Assembly: GCA_029204225.1 (NCBI GenBank)
Contig: CM055107.1
Coordinates: 21,066,000-21,129,999, forward strand
Reading direction: 5' to 3'
Origin: Diphasiastrum complanatum
Lineage: Eukaryota > Streptophyta > Lycopodiopsida > Lycopodiales > Lycopodiaceae
Length of the DNA: 64,000 nucleotides
The first letter of the stretch is position 1; each line of letters starts with the position of its first letter. Positions 36,901-44,512 of this stretch are shown here, in pieces. A program made the position numbers and the translations under genes. Below the pieces are notes generated by a model. The model ran no database searches. It was not told the origin of the DNA and saw nothing but the letters and a program-made list of their open reading frames with translations.

Positions 36901-39900
36901 AAACTTAGAAGCTACTATATTGTTTTGGAAGCTCTAAAAAGTATGATAACAGATAGTAAAGGCCTGTGATATGTCCTACTTTACTTACAGTGATAAGAGG
37001 TGCCTGAGAAGAGGAATTGTGTCACTGATAACCCCTTTCAGACCTTGTCCAGCTAAATCTCTGCACAAAAAAATTTAGTATTACGTTCAGTCTGTAAACC
37101 CATAAATTAACATGTACAAACCTCAGGATTCAAAACAGAAAACTTACAAGCGAGTAATTACAAGGGCTTGATTGTCAAACCGCAGGCTGCAGCTTACACC
37201 TTCCCAAGTATCCCACTCATATGGAGCACAAGGATCTCCATTCCAACCCATCCTGTCAGGTATCTGAAGGGATTTCTTCAAAGCTTGCATCGCCATAACT
37301 GCAATGAGAAATTATCGTTTATGATGATCTGTTCCTTTGAATTATCAGCTGGGCAGAAATCTAATAAATAGGTTTAAAGTACGCACTACATTTGTGAATC
37401 GACTGTCATATTAGTGACATAGCCCACACTGTTCTTAGTGCAGCAGGGTTATTATGATTTTGGGCATGCAATTATGTATCAGTATAAAGCTTTAAACATT
37501 GGTAGCATGAAAATAAGTAGCTCTGAATCCAAAAACTCAAAAAGAACGAACCTTCAGTACGATCTGTTGCAAGATTCATATGCAGAATAGCATAGTTTTC
37601 AACAGCACTCAGTAGAGGAGACCCAAAAACTGGTGATAGGGTGATGTTAATAATTGATCCCGTAAGATTCTTCACAATATACTTCAGATCAAGAGCCGCA
37701 AACTTGCCCACCTCCTTGAATATGTCCACATTGGGAAACACAACTTGATCGTTCAAAGAAATGTTAAAGACACGCTCGCCAGGTCCACTAACACCTGGAT
37801 CAATCTCTGCAAAATGGAACCAAATCATGTAGTCTAGACTTGAATCAACAGTTAATAGATACTCCAAGTTAGAAGGCAGCTCTAACGTGTGGGCGGCCTG
37901 GTACAATCTATTCGGAAAATAATTAGGAGGTATGTCAGCGTTGTGTATGGACTCGTTTGTGGTTAGAACCAATTTTGGTGCTGAACTCAAGCTGAAGCCA
38001 TAGTCTGAATCCCAAGCACGGCCTGCACGATCAGTATCATTAGTAATACCAGCACCAAATGGAGTATTGCCACCTGAAAGACGCCCATAATTTACAAGAA
38101 TTACACTGTCCCCAGTCGTCACAGAATCATAACAGAGAGGATCAACTTGCACAATTTCCAAGGATGCTATGATTGGGGAGTCTGTAGCAAAACTGTAAAA
38201 GCAGATTGTGGCCACACCATCATCTATGAATGCATAAAGATCACTGTAGACACCTTCCCGTGCATAATCTTCAGGCCAGGGAGACCTCCAATTGAACACA
38301 ACGGTTCCTTCCACAGACACATCGAAACTGGGAGCATGGTCCTTGTGGTCATAATTATCGTAGACAAAAAACATCCGAATCAAAAACCTACCTCTTGGTA
38401 CACCCACAGTATAGCAGTTTTTTTTCCCTAGGGTAACAGGAAAGAAGCGAAGCGATCGCTGCTGCAAACGGATGAAGGTATCTGGTTCTGAAACTAGGGC
38501 AGGTGCACCCCCTGTAAAATACCTGTCCGAAAGCCAAGTTTGATTGAACTGATCAGTGAAATTAGCGAATCCACCACAGTCAATCCTGATAGAAGTGTCT
38601 GCACAAACAATTTTCTTGCCAAAATCAGAAATACTTTGTACAGTAGGTCATCCCATTTCAGAAGCCATCAGCATTCAGAAAATAGTATAGTATAGTTACA
38701 ATTGCTTGTATGTAGCATAGTTGCCCATTCTGTTCCAGAATGAGCCTTGAAAAAAAGAACGTACGGTTTTTTTTTTTAATAATCAAATTGTCAGGGTCAT
38801 GCAGCTGGGGTGCACTTTTAGGGTTCAAAACACTGCTGAGCGTTTTTACGTGATTGTTTTTGCTGATCGTTTCTAGCTACAATCCTAGCTAATCGTCTTT
38901 AACTATGATCCTAACTGAAAATCTGCTTCAAATGTACATCAACCTAGCTATGGATGAATTTAAAGGTTTCAAAGCATGCAGTGGTTCCGGAATGTATGGT
39001 GCAAAACATACTATTGGTTCCAACCAATGTTGCACGTCCGTTCCAGAATGCAATCCAGAATGCGATCCGGGAAATCCCACTAGGGTTTCCCGGAAAGCAA
39101 ATTCTTTTGTTTTTTTGGGGTGCCAATATGGTATCCGATTAAAGGTGTTTTCAAGAGCAATTCACTTACCTAGTTTGCTCGGAGTTCCAAGAGAAGTGCG
39201 GTCCAATTTTGGGCCATTAAGTGATTCTTTATCGAACATCTCTATTTTTGTATTATGTGAAATGAAATCACATGGAACCGTATTGAATGACAGCAAACGA
39301 CAACAATTATGAAGCATAAGCACCCATCTCAGAGCTTGTGACAAAAATGTGAGGCAACTCAACGTACTCAACCAAATACGAGTACATTATACAGTGCCAA
39401 CAGTATCTCTATCTATAATTAACCGGATCAATATGGCTCTAGCATCTATGCAATGTTTTTTTTGCCTCTTTCTAGTTTATCAATACGTTGTTCTTCTGAT
39501 GCATTCATTGATGATTTCTGAGTTCATTTCATACTAAATGAACTATCTAAAAAGAAAATTTTGGCCATTCTTTTTGCCATAAAAAAAAAATTTGTGATCA
39601 GGGTCATGGATCGCTGAAGTTCCAGAATGCACGTTCCGGAATGATTTTGCAGCAGATCGCGATCCACTGCAACATTGGTTCCGACACATTTTGGCTGGAA
39701 TGGGGCTTCTGAGGTGTAGAGCAACTTGTGAAGGAGAGTGGATCTCTTTTGTCCATTAAAGTGAAGGTACAGCCCTTTTTCAATGTGTAGAAAGATCCCT
39801 CTGTTGCGTTTCCTTGTGAGAAAGAAGACCCCTTGAGAAGGGATCTGATTCTACATATGAGGATCCACCCCTCAAAAAAGGTTTTTGTGTCCTTGCTAAA

Positions 39901-41502
39901 GAAGAATTCAAGGGTCCTAAAAATTGCTCAATAAACTTGAAATTTTGTCAAATTTAGTGCAAAGAGAGGGTCCAATCCTTCTACTAAAAATTCAAAACTT
40001 CATTTTGAAGTGCTGGCTCAGCCTTTAATTTGAGCCTCCTACCTCAAAATGTGAAGGCTTTTGACTTCAAAAACTAGTGGTATGCATCCAATTTCTGGTG
40101 GCAGTTTCAAGTGGCTATTGTGGGGAGCAACTATCATGCTTATAAAATGAGTGACCTCATACTTGTGTCCCATAAGGAGGTCAAAAGGCCTAACTCAATC
40201 AGCCAATCGATTGTGATTATGAGGGGTTGGGGCCCTCATGGTATATAATCCATAATCACCAAGAACTCGTTCCCGCTCCTTGGGAAAACGAGTTCTCACA
40301 TCCCCGGATACGAGGAACTTTTGGGAACACATTCCCGTGTTCCCAAACACAAGGAGCAATGTCTTCATTTATTTTGCATTTCAACCTTCAAAATTGTGTA
40401 AGTTCATGATATATACCTTAATTTCGAATGTGTGAACTAAAAAAAACACTTTACTTTTTTATCGTTTTATATTTTAAAATGACCACATCCATTCCCACGT
40501 TTCCACTTTCTCGAAAACATTCCTGTAACCAAGGGTCCATACTTTCTCGAGGCATGCAATCTATACCACTATGTAGTCCACCCACAAACTCTCAGACCAA
40601 TCGACTCCATCATCCATAGGCGCACCAAATGCTACTGCGTTCCTACTCACTTCCTCAAAGACCAAGAGTAGGAGTAAGTCACATGCACAAACATATGTCC
40701 ACATTAGCTTTCATACATTTGTACAAAGACCAATGTAGTACGTCTCTGTCACTTCTCCAAAGGTGAACATTAGACTCTCGCATGATGACGGCTAGCACTA
40801 AAGAGCAAGGCTGATCAAATGAAACTTTTCCTCATAGAAGAATAAGACAAATTTGCATTGACCTTAGAGGAACAAATCACATGGTCTTGCAATTTCAATC
40901 AATAGTAGTCAAAACACTTTCCACCGTTTGGTTTAAAGGATCGTTTGATGAGAACTGATGGCTGGTTACTATACATTCTTTTAGTGAACTGCGACTTTGA
41001 TGGACCACTTCCAATGATGTATAGACCTACCCTGAGCTCATGACAAGAATATTGAATTCATTTGTACTGGGAAGCTTGTGCTTATTATAGGACCATGCGC
41101 GAGGGTTGATTCAATGTATGTATAATAAGAGCCTTACATAATCAAAAAAGACATGCTATAAGGTTTTGCTTGTCATTTGGTCAATCTAGTGAGAGAAAAA
41201 AGCATGTGCTCACTTCCATTTCAGCATAGCAAACTCTTTTGCAGTTAAACGTTTGGATAAAGAGATTCAAAACATACAAAAGTAACTTTTGTTTTGTAAG
41301 TGAATTGACGTTGTACCTGCCCCAATCCGCTGAGCATTAAGTATATGTAATAATGGAAGATGGGCTGATAGAATGAACATTAAGTAAACGGAATATTGGA
41401 AGATGGGCTGATAGAAGGCTTACAGTTAAGTGCATGTTGAGCCGAAACAGTGGCAATGCAGGGCAGAAGTAAAAAGAAGACAAAAGGCAATGCCATTCCC
41501 AT
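16971..41502 (-). CDS. malectin-like/LRR receptor-like protein (RLP4 type), 8 exons, 3' end missing
   Basis: Eight exons join in phase into 592 residues: signal peptide, a malectin-like (di-glucose-binding) domain of about 350 residues beginning IRIDCGG, an LRR N-cap with [11 protein letters not shown], four LRR units, a cysteine pair ([10 protein letters not shown]), one transmembrane helix and the short tail [10 protein letters not shown]. This is the layout of Arabidopsis RLP4-type proteins, which lack a kinase and are thought to act at the plasma membrane facing the cell wall. Family members continue about 30 residues past PHEL with an AKRNRYQ-like tail; that exon was not found. If the last donor (GTAAGT) were not spliced, the frame would end five codons later at TAG. 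Introns run from 87 bases to about 9 kb, and two are filled by retrotransposons. All coordinates rest on GT-AG borders and phase agreement. Confidence 0.92.
17183..18111. other. intron sequence, nothing recognised
   Basis: Intronic for the receptor-like gene. It contains near-duplicate words GGTTCTATAGCTCAGGATCA and GTTCTATAGCTCAAGATTAG (about 17,944 and 18,022) followed by ATGCTTGGATACAT in both, an imperfect direct repeat of about 78-base period. No coding signal. Confidence 0.6.
18112..18360 (+). pseudogene. Gypsy-1 integrase end with chromodomain, inverted relative to the body
   Basis: The plus frame encodes [18 protein letters not shown] (the conserved end of Gypsy integrase) and then [20 protein letters not shown] with [12 protein letters not shown], a chromodomain of the chromovirus type that follows integrase in Tekay/Reina/CRM-like elements. 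The remaining parts of this Gypsy element, from gag to integrase, run on the minus strand at 18,996-23,059. This piece is therefore the opposite way round, and is followed in the correct order by a purine tract and an LTR, both also on the plus strand. Confidence 0.88.
18410..18855 (+). repeat. Gypsy-1 LTR (plus orientation)
   Basis: Begins TGTTAGACCCCAGTC directly after the purine tract AGAAGAGGGAAGGA. It has a TATA-like CCCTATAAGACAC near 18,699. The part 18,595-18,735 matches, in inverse orientation, the LTR at about 23,400-23,575 (shared words TAGCCGGCAAGTAG, GTCACAGGTCTTTG, GGTGGTACCCTAT, CACTCAGTATTCACA). The two LTRs of one element thus point in opposite directions. The right border near the TC tract is approximate. 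Confidence 0.78.
18859..18920 (+). repeat. (TC)31 microsatellite at an inversion junction
   Basis: A perfect TC tract of 62 bases. On its left is GGGTGCCTACGATTGGGAGG with TTCATTCTACACA; on its right, in inverse orientation, a near-identical copy (18,958-18,993). The tract sits in the middle of a palindrome-like junction. Confidence 0.93.
18996..19880 (-). pseudogene. Gypsy-1 integrase
   Basis: The clear core at 19,276-19,755 shows [53 protein letters not shown] and [11 protein letters not shown]: the catalytic D, D and a region where E is expected. The later part (19,154-18,996) has [12 protein letters not shown] and SKVLHIGKR, the end of integrase, and breaks off there before the chromodomain. 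A frameshift separates the two. The zinc-binding part lies near 19,750-19,880 with stops. Confidence 0.85.
20227..20598 (-). pseudogene. Gypsy-1 RNase H
   Basis: Reads [20 protein letters not shown] (first catalytic D), [20 protein letters not shown], then [20 protein letters not shown], the typical Gypsy RNase H. It follows reverse transcriptase after a short gap with one stop. Confidence 0.87.
20641..21497 (-). pseudogene. Gypsy-1 reverse transcriptase
   Basis: Two overlapping frames together give a Gypsy reverse transcriptase: [35 protein letters not shown] (first catalytic D), [12 protein letters not shown], then [14 protein letters not shown] (the YVDD box as FIDD) and [16 protein letters not shown] frameshift at about 21,010-21,020 splits it. 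Confidence 0.9.
21823..23059 (-). pseudogene. Gypsy-1 gag
   Basis: The N-terminal part has [16 protein letters not shown] and [19 protein letters not shown], followed by [18 protein letters not shown] and a stop; the gag capsid-like fold of plant chromoviruses has this pattern. A second frame (22,239-21,823) gives the C-terminal part with a broken CX2C zinc knuckle. The gap 22,240-22,420 is frameshifted gag. Confidence 0.8.
23160..23575 (-). repeat. Gypsy-1 5' LTR remnant (minus orientation)
   Basis: The segment from about 23,400 matches 18,595-18,735 in inverse orientation, so it is an LTR of the same family in the orientation of the body. Its U3 start is missing because a LINE begins at about 23,585. 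The left border and primer-binding site could not be fixed. Confidence 0.65.
23585..24239 (+). mobile_element. LINE copy 1: ORF1-like fragment plus 3' tail
   Basis: The open frame from 23,615 to 24,046 encodes 143 residues. It resembles the C-terminal half of a LINE ORF1-type RNA-binding protein: an RRM-like stretch ([25 protein letters not shown]), then [20 protein letters not shown] and [16 protein letters not shown] 3' region follows that ends GGCATGGAAAAGACGTTAAT, AAAGC and a short CT tract. The ending matches LINE copy 2. Reverse transcriptase is missing, so this copy is internally deleted. It is antisense to the host gene and interrupts the Gypsy-1 LTR. Confidence 0.75.
24240..26113 (+). 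mobile_element. LINE copy 2: 5'-truncated reverse transcriptase to 3' tail
   Basis: Frameshifted plus-strand reading gives [39 protein letters not shown], a decayed YADD region ([20 protein letters not shown]), [15 protein letters not shown] and [12 protein letters not shown]: a non-LTR reverse transcriptase. Near 25,480 the C-terminal cysteine/histidine motif [18 protein letters not shown] is visible. The 3' end, GGCATGGAAAAGACATTAAT followed by AAAATC and CT repeats, repeats the end of copy 1. It begins exactly where copy 1's CT tail ends. Confidence 0.85.
26198..26275 (-). CDS. RLP4-like exon 7: LRR 4 and C-terminal flank
   Basis: Encodes [20 protein letters not shown] then HGGYV, the position of the family's last LRR and the start of its cysteine cap. 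Two donors overlap (GTAAAG, GTAAAT); the second keeps the frame with exon 8 (giving [12 protein letters not shown]). It lies only about 80 bases from the tail of an antisense LINE. It is flanked by introns of about 7.6 and 9.0 kb, so short-read gene models could easily miss it. Confidence 0.88.
26276..28716. other. intron sequence with LTR-like repeat; no gene recognised
   Basis: Part of the 7.6 kb intron between receptor exons 6 and 7. No open frame of note. It holds a 165-base segment at about 27,515-27,683 that recurs at 28,717-28,872. About 110 bases later a TATA-like GTCTATATATATCTAC (27,790) appears, which would suit the U3-R part of an LTR on the plus strand. Otherwise AT-rich with nothing assignable. 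Confidence 0.5.
27515..27683 (+). repeat. 165-base repeat, copy 1
   Basis: Shares with the copy at 28,717 the ordered words TTATGTCCACGTCCATT (TTATGTCCATGTCCATT there), GGAATAGTCCTTGA (AGGAATAGTCCTTGA here), TTATTAGTTACACCT, ATATTCCATTC and GCCCAGGCACT. The order and spacing are kept. Probably the start of an LTR family; the second copy begins TGTTATGTCC. Confidence 0.7.
28717..28872 (+). repeat. 165-base repeat, copy 2, fused to Copia-2
   Basis: Begins TGTTATGTCCATGTCC on the plus strand and ends exactly where the Copia-2 integrase reading is lost. It is the left boundary of the truncated Copia-2 element. Confidence 0.65.
28873..29883 (-). pseudogene. Copia-2 integrase
   Basis: Zinc-binding part: [16 protein letters not shown], then [15 protein letters not shown]. 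Core: [30 protein letters not shown], then [13 protein letters not shown] and [20 protein letters not shown], followed by [20 protein letters not shown] and [19 protein letters not shown]. The catalytic D, D, E residues are visible. A frame break near 29,480 falls where [11 protein letters not shown] is expected. Confidence 0.9.
29877..30560 (-). pseudogene. Copia-2 zinc knuckle and aspartic protease
   Basis: Directly upstream of integrase. The zinc knuckle reads [14 protein letters not shown] (CX2CX4HX4C, complete). After an acidic, tyrosine-rich linker comes [19 protein letters not shown], the Copia protease active site (DSGA), then [16 protein letters not shown] stop at about 30,560 separates it from the main gag frame. 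Confidence 0.9.
30567..31297 (-). pseudogene. Copia-2 gag
   Basis: The frame opens to 31,385, but [20 protein letters not shown] at 31,297 is the more likely start. Contains [40 protein letters not shown] and [20 protein letters not shown], the UBN2/Retrotran_gag_2 pattern of Copia gag, then a Gly/Arg/Gln-rich tail. It ends in a stop just before the zinc knuckle, which in related elements is in the same polyprotein. Confidence 0.88.
32717..32728 (-). other. primer-binding site of Copia-2
   Basis: TGGTATCAGAGC on the minus strand, a perfect match to the usual plant initiator-methionine tRNA primer-binding site. It directly follows the CA end of the LTR. Confidence 0.88.
32729..32961 (-). repeat. 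Copia-2 5' LTR (233 bases)
   Basis: Starts TGTTAGAAACC and ends TTGACA directly before the primer-binding site; TG...CA borders are intact. A CTCTATATTCAG promoter-like site lies about the middle. The LTR is short for a plant Copia element. Its 3' partner is missing. Confidence 0.78.
33850..33918 (-). CDS. RLP4-like exon 6: LRR 3
   Basis: A 69-base exon encoding [20 protein letters not shown] then LVH. Two overlapping donors exist (GTGTAT and GTATGT). GTATGT is chosen because it keeps phase 2 and joins to the next repeat. Confidence 0.9.
35300..35600. repeat. GATCCGGAACG-type repeat with hairpin
   Basis: Contains GCGATCCGG (35,332-35,340), a ten-base loop, then CCGGATCGC (35,351-35,359), a perfect nine-base stem. 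Words GATCCGGAACGC near the left and CGTTCCGGATCGGAACGTG near the right are inverse copies. Similar words recur in the element at 39,000-39,680, so both belong to one family of short repeats. Confidence 0.6.
36203..36271 (-). CDS. RLP4-like exon 5: LRR 2
   Basis: A 69-base exon encoding [20 protein letters not shown] then LQS, phase 2 on both sides. It is one residue shorter than the preceding repeat. Confidence 0.92.
36272..36988. other. intron between LRR 1 and LRR 2 exons
   Basis: 717 bases, AT-rich. No repeat or coding signal seen. Confidence 0.7.
36989..37060 (-). CDS. RLP4-like exon 4: LRR 1
   Basis: A 72-base exon encodes one repeat, [20 protein letters not shown] followed by HLLS. 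The single-repeat, phase 2 exon is the typical plant LRR gene arrangement. Acceptor TGTGCAG and donor GTAAGT. Confidence 0.92.
37148..37298 (-). CDS. RLP4-like exon 3: LRR N-terminal cap
   Basis: Reads [20 protein letters not shown] followed by [16 protein letters not shown], the classic plant LRR N-cap with the WNGDPC motif and paired cysteines, then [14 protein letters not shown]. Separated from exon 2 by 253 bases and from the first LRR exon by 87 bases. Ends in phase 2 at GTAAGT. Confidence 0.93.
37552..38598 (-). CDS. RLP4-like exon 2: malectin-like domain
   Basis: One long exon carries almost the whole malectin-like domain: [19 protein letters not shown] at the start, [15 protein letters not shown], then [20 protein letters not shown] and [18 protein letters not shown], ending [14 protein letters not shown]. 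The two-lobed pattern with the WFHFAEI and RVFNISLN motifs is diagnostic of the family. Several N-glycosylation sequons (NFT, NQT, NLT) fit an extracellular domain. Acceptor TTTGTGCAG and donor GTTCGT; the donor is weaker than the others but the phase (1) matches both neighbours. Confidence 0.93.
39024..39678. mobile_element. MITE-like element with 11-base inverted ends
   Basis: CCAATGTTGCA at 39,024-39,034 is matched by its exact inverse TGCAACATTGG at 39,668-39,678. Inside both ends lie GTTCCAGAATGC words and GATCGCGATCC or GATCCGGG. There is no transposase frame. The length (655 bases) and inverted ends suit a non-autonomous DNA transposon. A clear target duplication was not identified. 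Confidence 0.5.
40263..40346. repeat. two adjacent perfect hairpins
   Basis: GAACTCGTT (40,263-40,271) pairs with AACGAGTTC (40,287-40,295). TTGGGAACAC (40,321-40,330) pairs with GTGTTCCCAA (40,337-40,346) around a six-base loop. The words GGGAA/TTCCC and CGAG recur through the block. Probably a small foldback element. Confidence 0.6.
41424..41502 (-). CDS. RLP4-like exon 1: signal peptide
   Basis: Encodes [20 protein letters not shown] followed by AQHALN, a typical secretory signal with likely cleavage after VSA. The exon ends in phase 1 at a GTAAGC donor. Its single T joins AC of exon 2 to make Tyr, giving [10 protein letters not shown], the expected start of the malectin-like domain. A second in-frame ATG at codon 3 could also serve. 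A start-stop ATGTAA lies five bases upstream. Confidence 0.88.
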
Positions 41503-41507
41503 TCTTT

Positions 41508-41513
41508 TTACAT
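41508..41513 (-). promoter_or_regulatory. minimal upstream ORF (ATG-TAA) just before the start codon
   Basis: ATGTAA stands on the gene strand five bases before the main ATG. In plants the AUGUAA start-stop element is known from the boron transporter gene NIP5;1, where it causes boron-dependent ribosome stalling and mRNA decay. Here only the motif and its position are seen; that it lies within the transcript is inferred because it is so close to the start codon. Confidence 0.5.
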
Positions 41514-41760
41514 TTAGCCTTCTAGCACCGAAATCTGCTCCAAATAGCCAGGATCTATAGATTCTGAACCCGATCTAAGCTCATCAAGCTCTGACCTGGA
41601 GGACAGATGCTGCCTGGCTCGCTTTAAGGAGACCTCTCGCTCCTGCAGAAGAGCTATGTGGAGTGCTAACAGCAGTGTAGTTTGTTTCTCCAATTGGAAT
41701 CGCCTCTACCCAGGGTTGCTGTTCATGGAAGCGTTTTCAGCCATGCCCTATTAGGTCTAT
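41514..41760 (-). other. probable 5' leader/promoter-proximal region of the receptor-like gene
   Basis: Directly upstream of the signal peptide exon and free of repeats. A CCAAT on the plus strand (ATTGG on the gene strand) lies near 41,768. No TATA box was convincingly placed, so the transcription start is unknown. Confidence 0.35.
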
Positions 41761-41844
41761 GCCACACCAATTACATTTCTTATGTGATGTTTAATTTTTC
41801 TTTTATGTTTGGGAAAAATTAGATGTGTTTAATTTTTGACAGAG

Positions 41845-42480
41845 CGCATGTCAAATATGTTTTGGATCACTTGAACATAATGAAATTATCTACTTGTCAA
41901 CAAGGACCACTAGTTTTAATGATATGCTCCTATTTCCTTAGAATGCAAATTAAACTTGTTTTTACTTGCACATTGCAATATCCTTGTCTTTTTGGTAGCG
42001 ACCATGCCATCCGTTTAGTAATTTGATGGATTGCACATGCCATGAAATTCTATTAGTGTATTTTGATGGATGATCATTTTCTTTGTGTGCTTGTAAAATT
42101 TGTTTTGGATCATTTGGACACAACAAAATACCTCTTTTCGCCACAAGGACCACCCTAACTTTTTGGTTCATAGATAAATTGTCTAATAGTTTTCATTGTT
42201 GATCCTTTTCGTAGCATGCAGGTTCACACACGTGCCATGAGACTCTATCAATGTCATATAAATAGCTTATCCTATTTCTTAGAGTGTGGCTTAAATCCGA
42301 TTTGAATCACTTAAAAACATTGAAATCTTCATCGACTCAATGATGTACCTAGATAGATTGCCCATGTTGTACAACTATATCATTGTCACGAAAGTAATGT
42401 TAATGGTTGATCCTATTCTTAGACTCCAACTTATGATGTATGGGTGTGGATACTTCAACTGCACCTCAATGTACATTTTA
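41845..42480. repeat. degenerate tandem repeat, three units
   Basis: Units starting near 41,845, 42,085 and 42,277 share the ordered words GTTTTGGATCACTTG (GTTTTGGATCATTTGG, GATTTGAATCACTT), ACAAGGACCAC, a GATCCT..TTCTTAGA-like word, then TGCCATGA. Period varies from about 190 to 240 bases. No gene. Confidence 0.6.
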
Positions 42481-43479
42481 ATTATAACAGATTCTAGTAT
42501 TTGTTAACAATTGGAACTATGCCCACTTAGATGTAGGCTCAAATATGGGTTATTGCATGAGTGGACATTTGGAGCCTTGTGCTCCTTGGCTTGGCATTCT
42601 ATGTGATGTATGTGTACCTACTGAACATAATTAAGCCAGTCTAATTACCTATCATTGTCAAAAAAAAATGTTTTAGCTCCTCATGTACAAACATTCACAT
42701 GATGTCTATGCCCCATCAAGCAAAAAATTGAATCCCCATCCACATGAGCTACTTGTGAGACTTATATTTTATATATTTTGTGTATATCTTTCTTTGTTTG
42801 ATTGAGAGGATCAATACTTTGATAGTACATGAGTCTCGTTACCATGTCACGGACATCAACTCTTACCTTCTAATAGAGATTGGTGTTAGTTGCAAGGGAC
42901 TTGTCACAAGAAATAATGACTTTAACATTCATTGTTGCCATTTTACATTGTACTTGAACAACTTGGATCACTCATGTAGAATTGGAAGTTGTGCTCAAAT
43001 CAAGGCACATGATGTGTGAAAGTGTGTTGTTTTGTCATTGTCTCAACAAGCATCATTCCTTAAGATAGCAAGGACACAAGGCTTAAAGAGCATTTCAATG
43101 AAACACAAGAGTGCACGGGAAATTCTAATCTTACATGTTATTTATAATTCTTAAATTAAAGGCCTAAGTATGGCATCCTACATGTGCAAGCTCAACTTGT
43201 AGTGCCAATCATTAGTTTATGGTACAAGCTTCCAAGTGTGACATCTTGCATGTATGAGTCGAACTTGTAATGTCGGTAGTTAGCATGAGTGATTAAAAAA
43301 GTTTTTAAAATTATCTATGATAACTTAGACTACCTTAGTCTCATAAGAAAAAGTGAAAAGAGGCCCCACTCTTTTTTTGTTATAAGTAGAACCCCTTTTG
43401 TAACATGTGGCATCCTTATTGTAACAGTGGAAGTACTACCATTTTGGATCCTCAAGCCCATTAGTGAATGTCATTGGCA

Positions 43480-43485
<6 letters not shown>
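42481..43485. other. intergenic, small repeat only
   Basis: No gene recognised. A direct repeat of about 62 bases appears at 43,168-43,290 (GGCATCCTACATGTGCAAGC versus GACATCTTGCATGTATGAGT, each followed by CGAACTTGTA or CAACTTGTA and then GTTA/GTTTATG). Confidence 0.5.
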
Positions 43486-43549
<64 letters not shown>

Positions 43550-43554
43550 TGTGT
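43486..43554 (+). repeat. (TG)n microsatellite
   Basis: About 60 bases of TG dinucleotides with one GCGC interruption near the right end. The Cys-Val frame across it is an artefact. Confidence 0.95.
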
Positions 43555-43980
43555 TTGAACCTACCAAAACCAAATAGGACATAACAAACCATTAATGATC
43601 ATCAAATTACGTAATGGTAAATAAGTCATAAGTAGCATCTCCTAGACCTATGATAACAAAATCAGGTTGAAGAGAGAATGCTCACATGCATCCATCCACA
43701 ACAATAACCAGGTAAGTATTGGGGAATCCTCATGGGAATTGCAGGTGTCTACACAAACTCTCGATTGTTATCCATGTCACAACCTGATGTGTTAATCACA
43801 GTCAAGGAAAGCTTTTTAATAACCCAGAAAAATGTTAAGCCTTGCACACTTTTTTCGATACTTTCATTACTAAGCAGAGCCAACAAATTGCGGGTTATCA
43901 TAATAAGACCAACAAAACAAAAGGACATATTACAATTCAAATGTAAGAACAAATCAGTAGTTCCTTTACCATGAGATCTA

Positions 43981-43992
43981 GCTCTGATACCA
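43981..43992 (-). other. primer-binding site of a minus-strand LTR element
   Basis: TGGTATCAGAGC on the minus strand, directly after CCCAACA. It marks the start of an element interior running leftward. No gag or pol was recognised to its left, so that interior is decayed or non-autonomous. Confidence 0.8.
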
Positions 43993-44512
43993 TGTTGGGA
44001 ACATATCATGAGATCCGTTCCCTCAGTGCAATGCATTATGTCTATCAGATTTGAGCTTCCAGATACTCTTGAACTCTACTTAATCCACACTTTGAAATCA
44101 TGAGAATCAATTAAACTCATTACGTATCCATACACAAATTCATTAATGTGTGGAGTGCAGAAGCGAAAACAACAAACAATTTAAATGAAACAATATGAGA
44201 ATAACATTACATAAAAATGAATATTCAATCATTGTTGACATTATTCTGAATGTAATAAAACATTAAGATTGAATCTTGAAAGTAGCATGTACAAATCAAC
44301 TAAGAATGATGATGAGCACAAGACAATAGTAGTGATAATTGCGTGCCCAAAAGCTAATCTAAATTGTTTGCATCTTTGTTGCATCTTTGCATCTCTCGAC
44401 ATCATTGGCATCATGTTTCTTTTGTAGACATAAGCATTATTACAAGAAATGATTAAAAGAATGAATTAGTTCCTAATACAAGTCGTAAGCCTTGTTATAA
44501 TTGTCTACCAAC
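43993..44512 (-). repeat. LTR (minus orientation), about 520 bases
   Basis: Ends CCCAACA directly before the primer-binding site, and a matching start TGTTGG occurs at 44,512, giving TGTTGG...CCAACA borders. Its U5 end (GTCTATCAGAT-like words, inverse at 44,040) resembles the end of the LTR at 6,026-7,029, so both may belong to one Copia group. The right border is inferred from the TG motif only. Confidence 0.6.

Larger units (their letters stand above)
38599..41423. other. first intron of the receptor-like gene
   Basis: About 2.8 kb between the signal peptide exon and the malectin-like exon. It carries a MITE-like element (39,024-39,678) and a pair of strong hairpins (40,263-40,346). No other structure seen. 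Confidence 0.7.
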
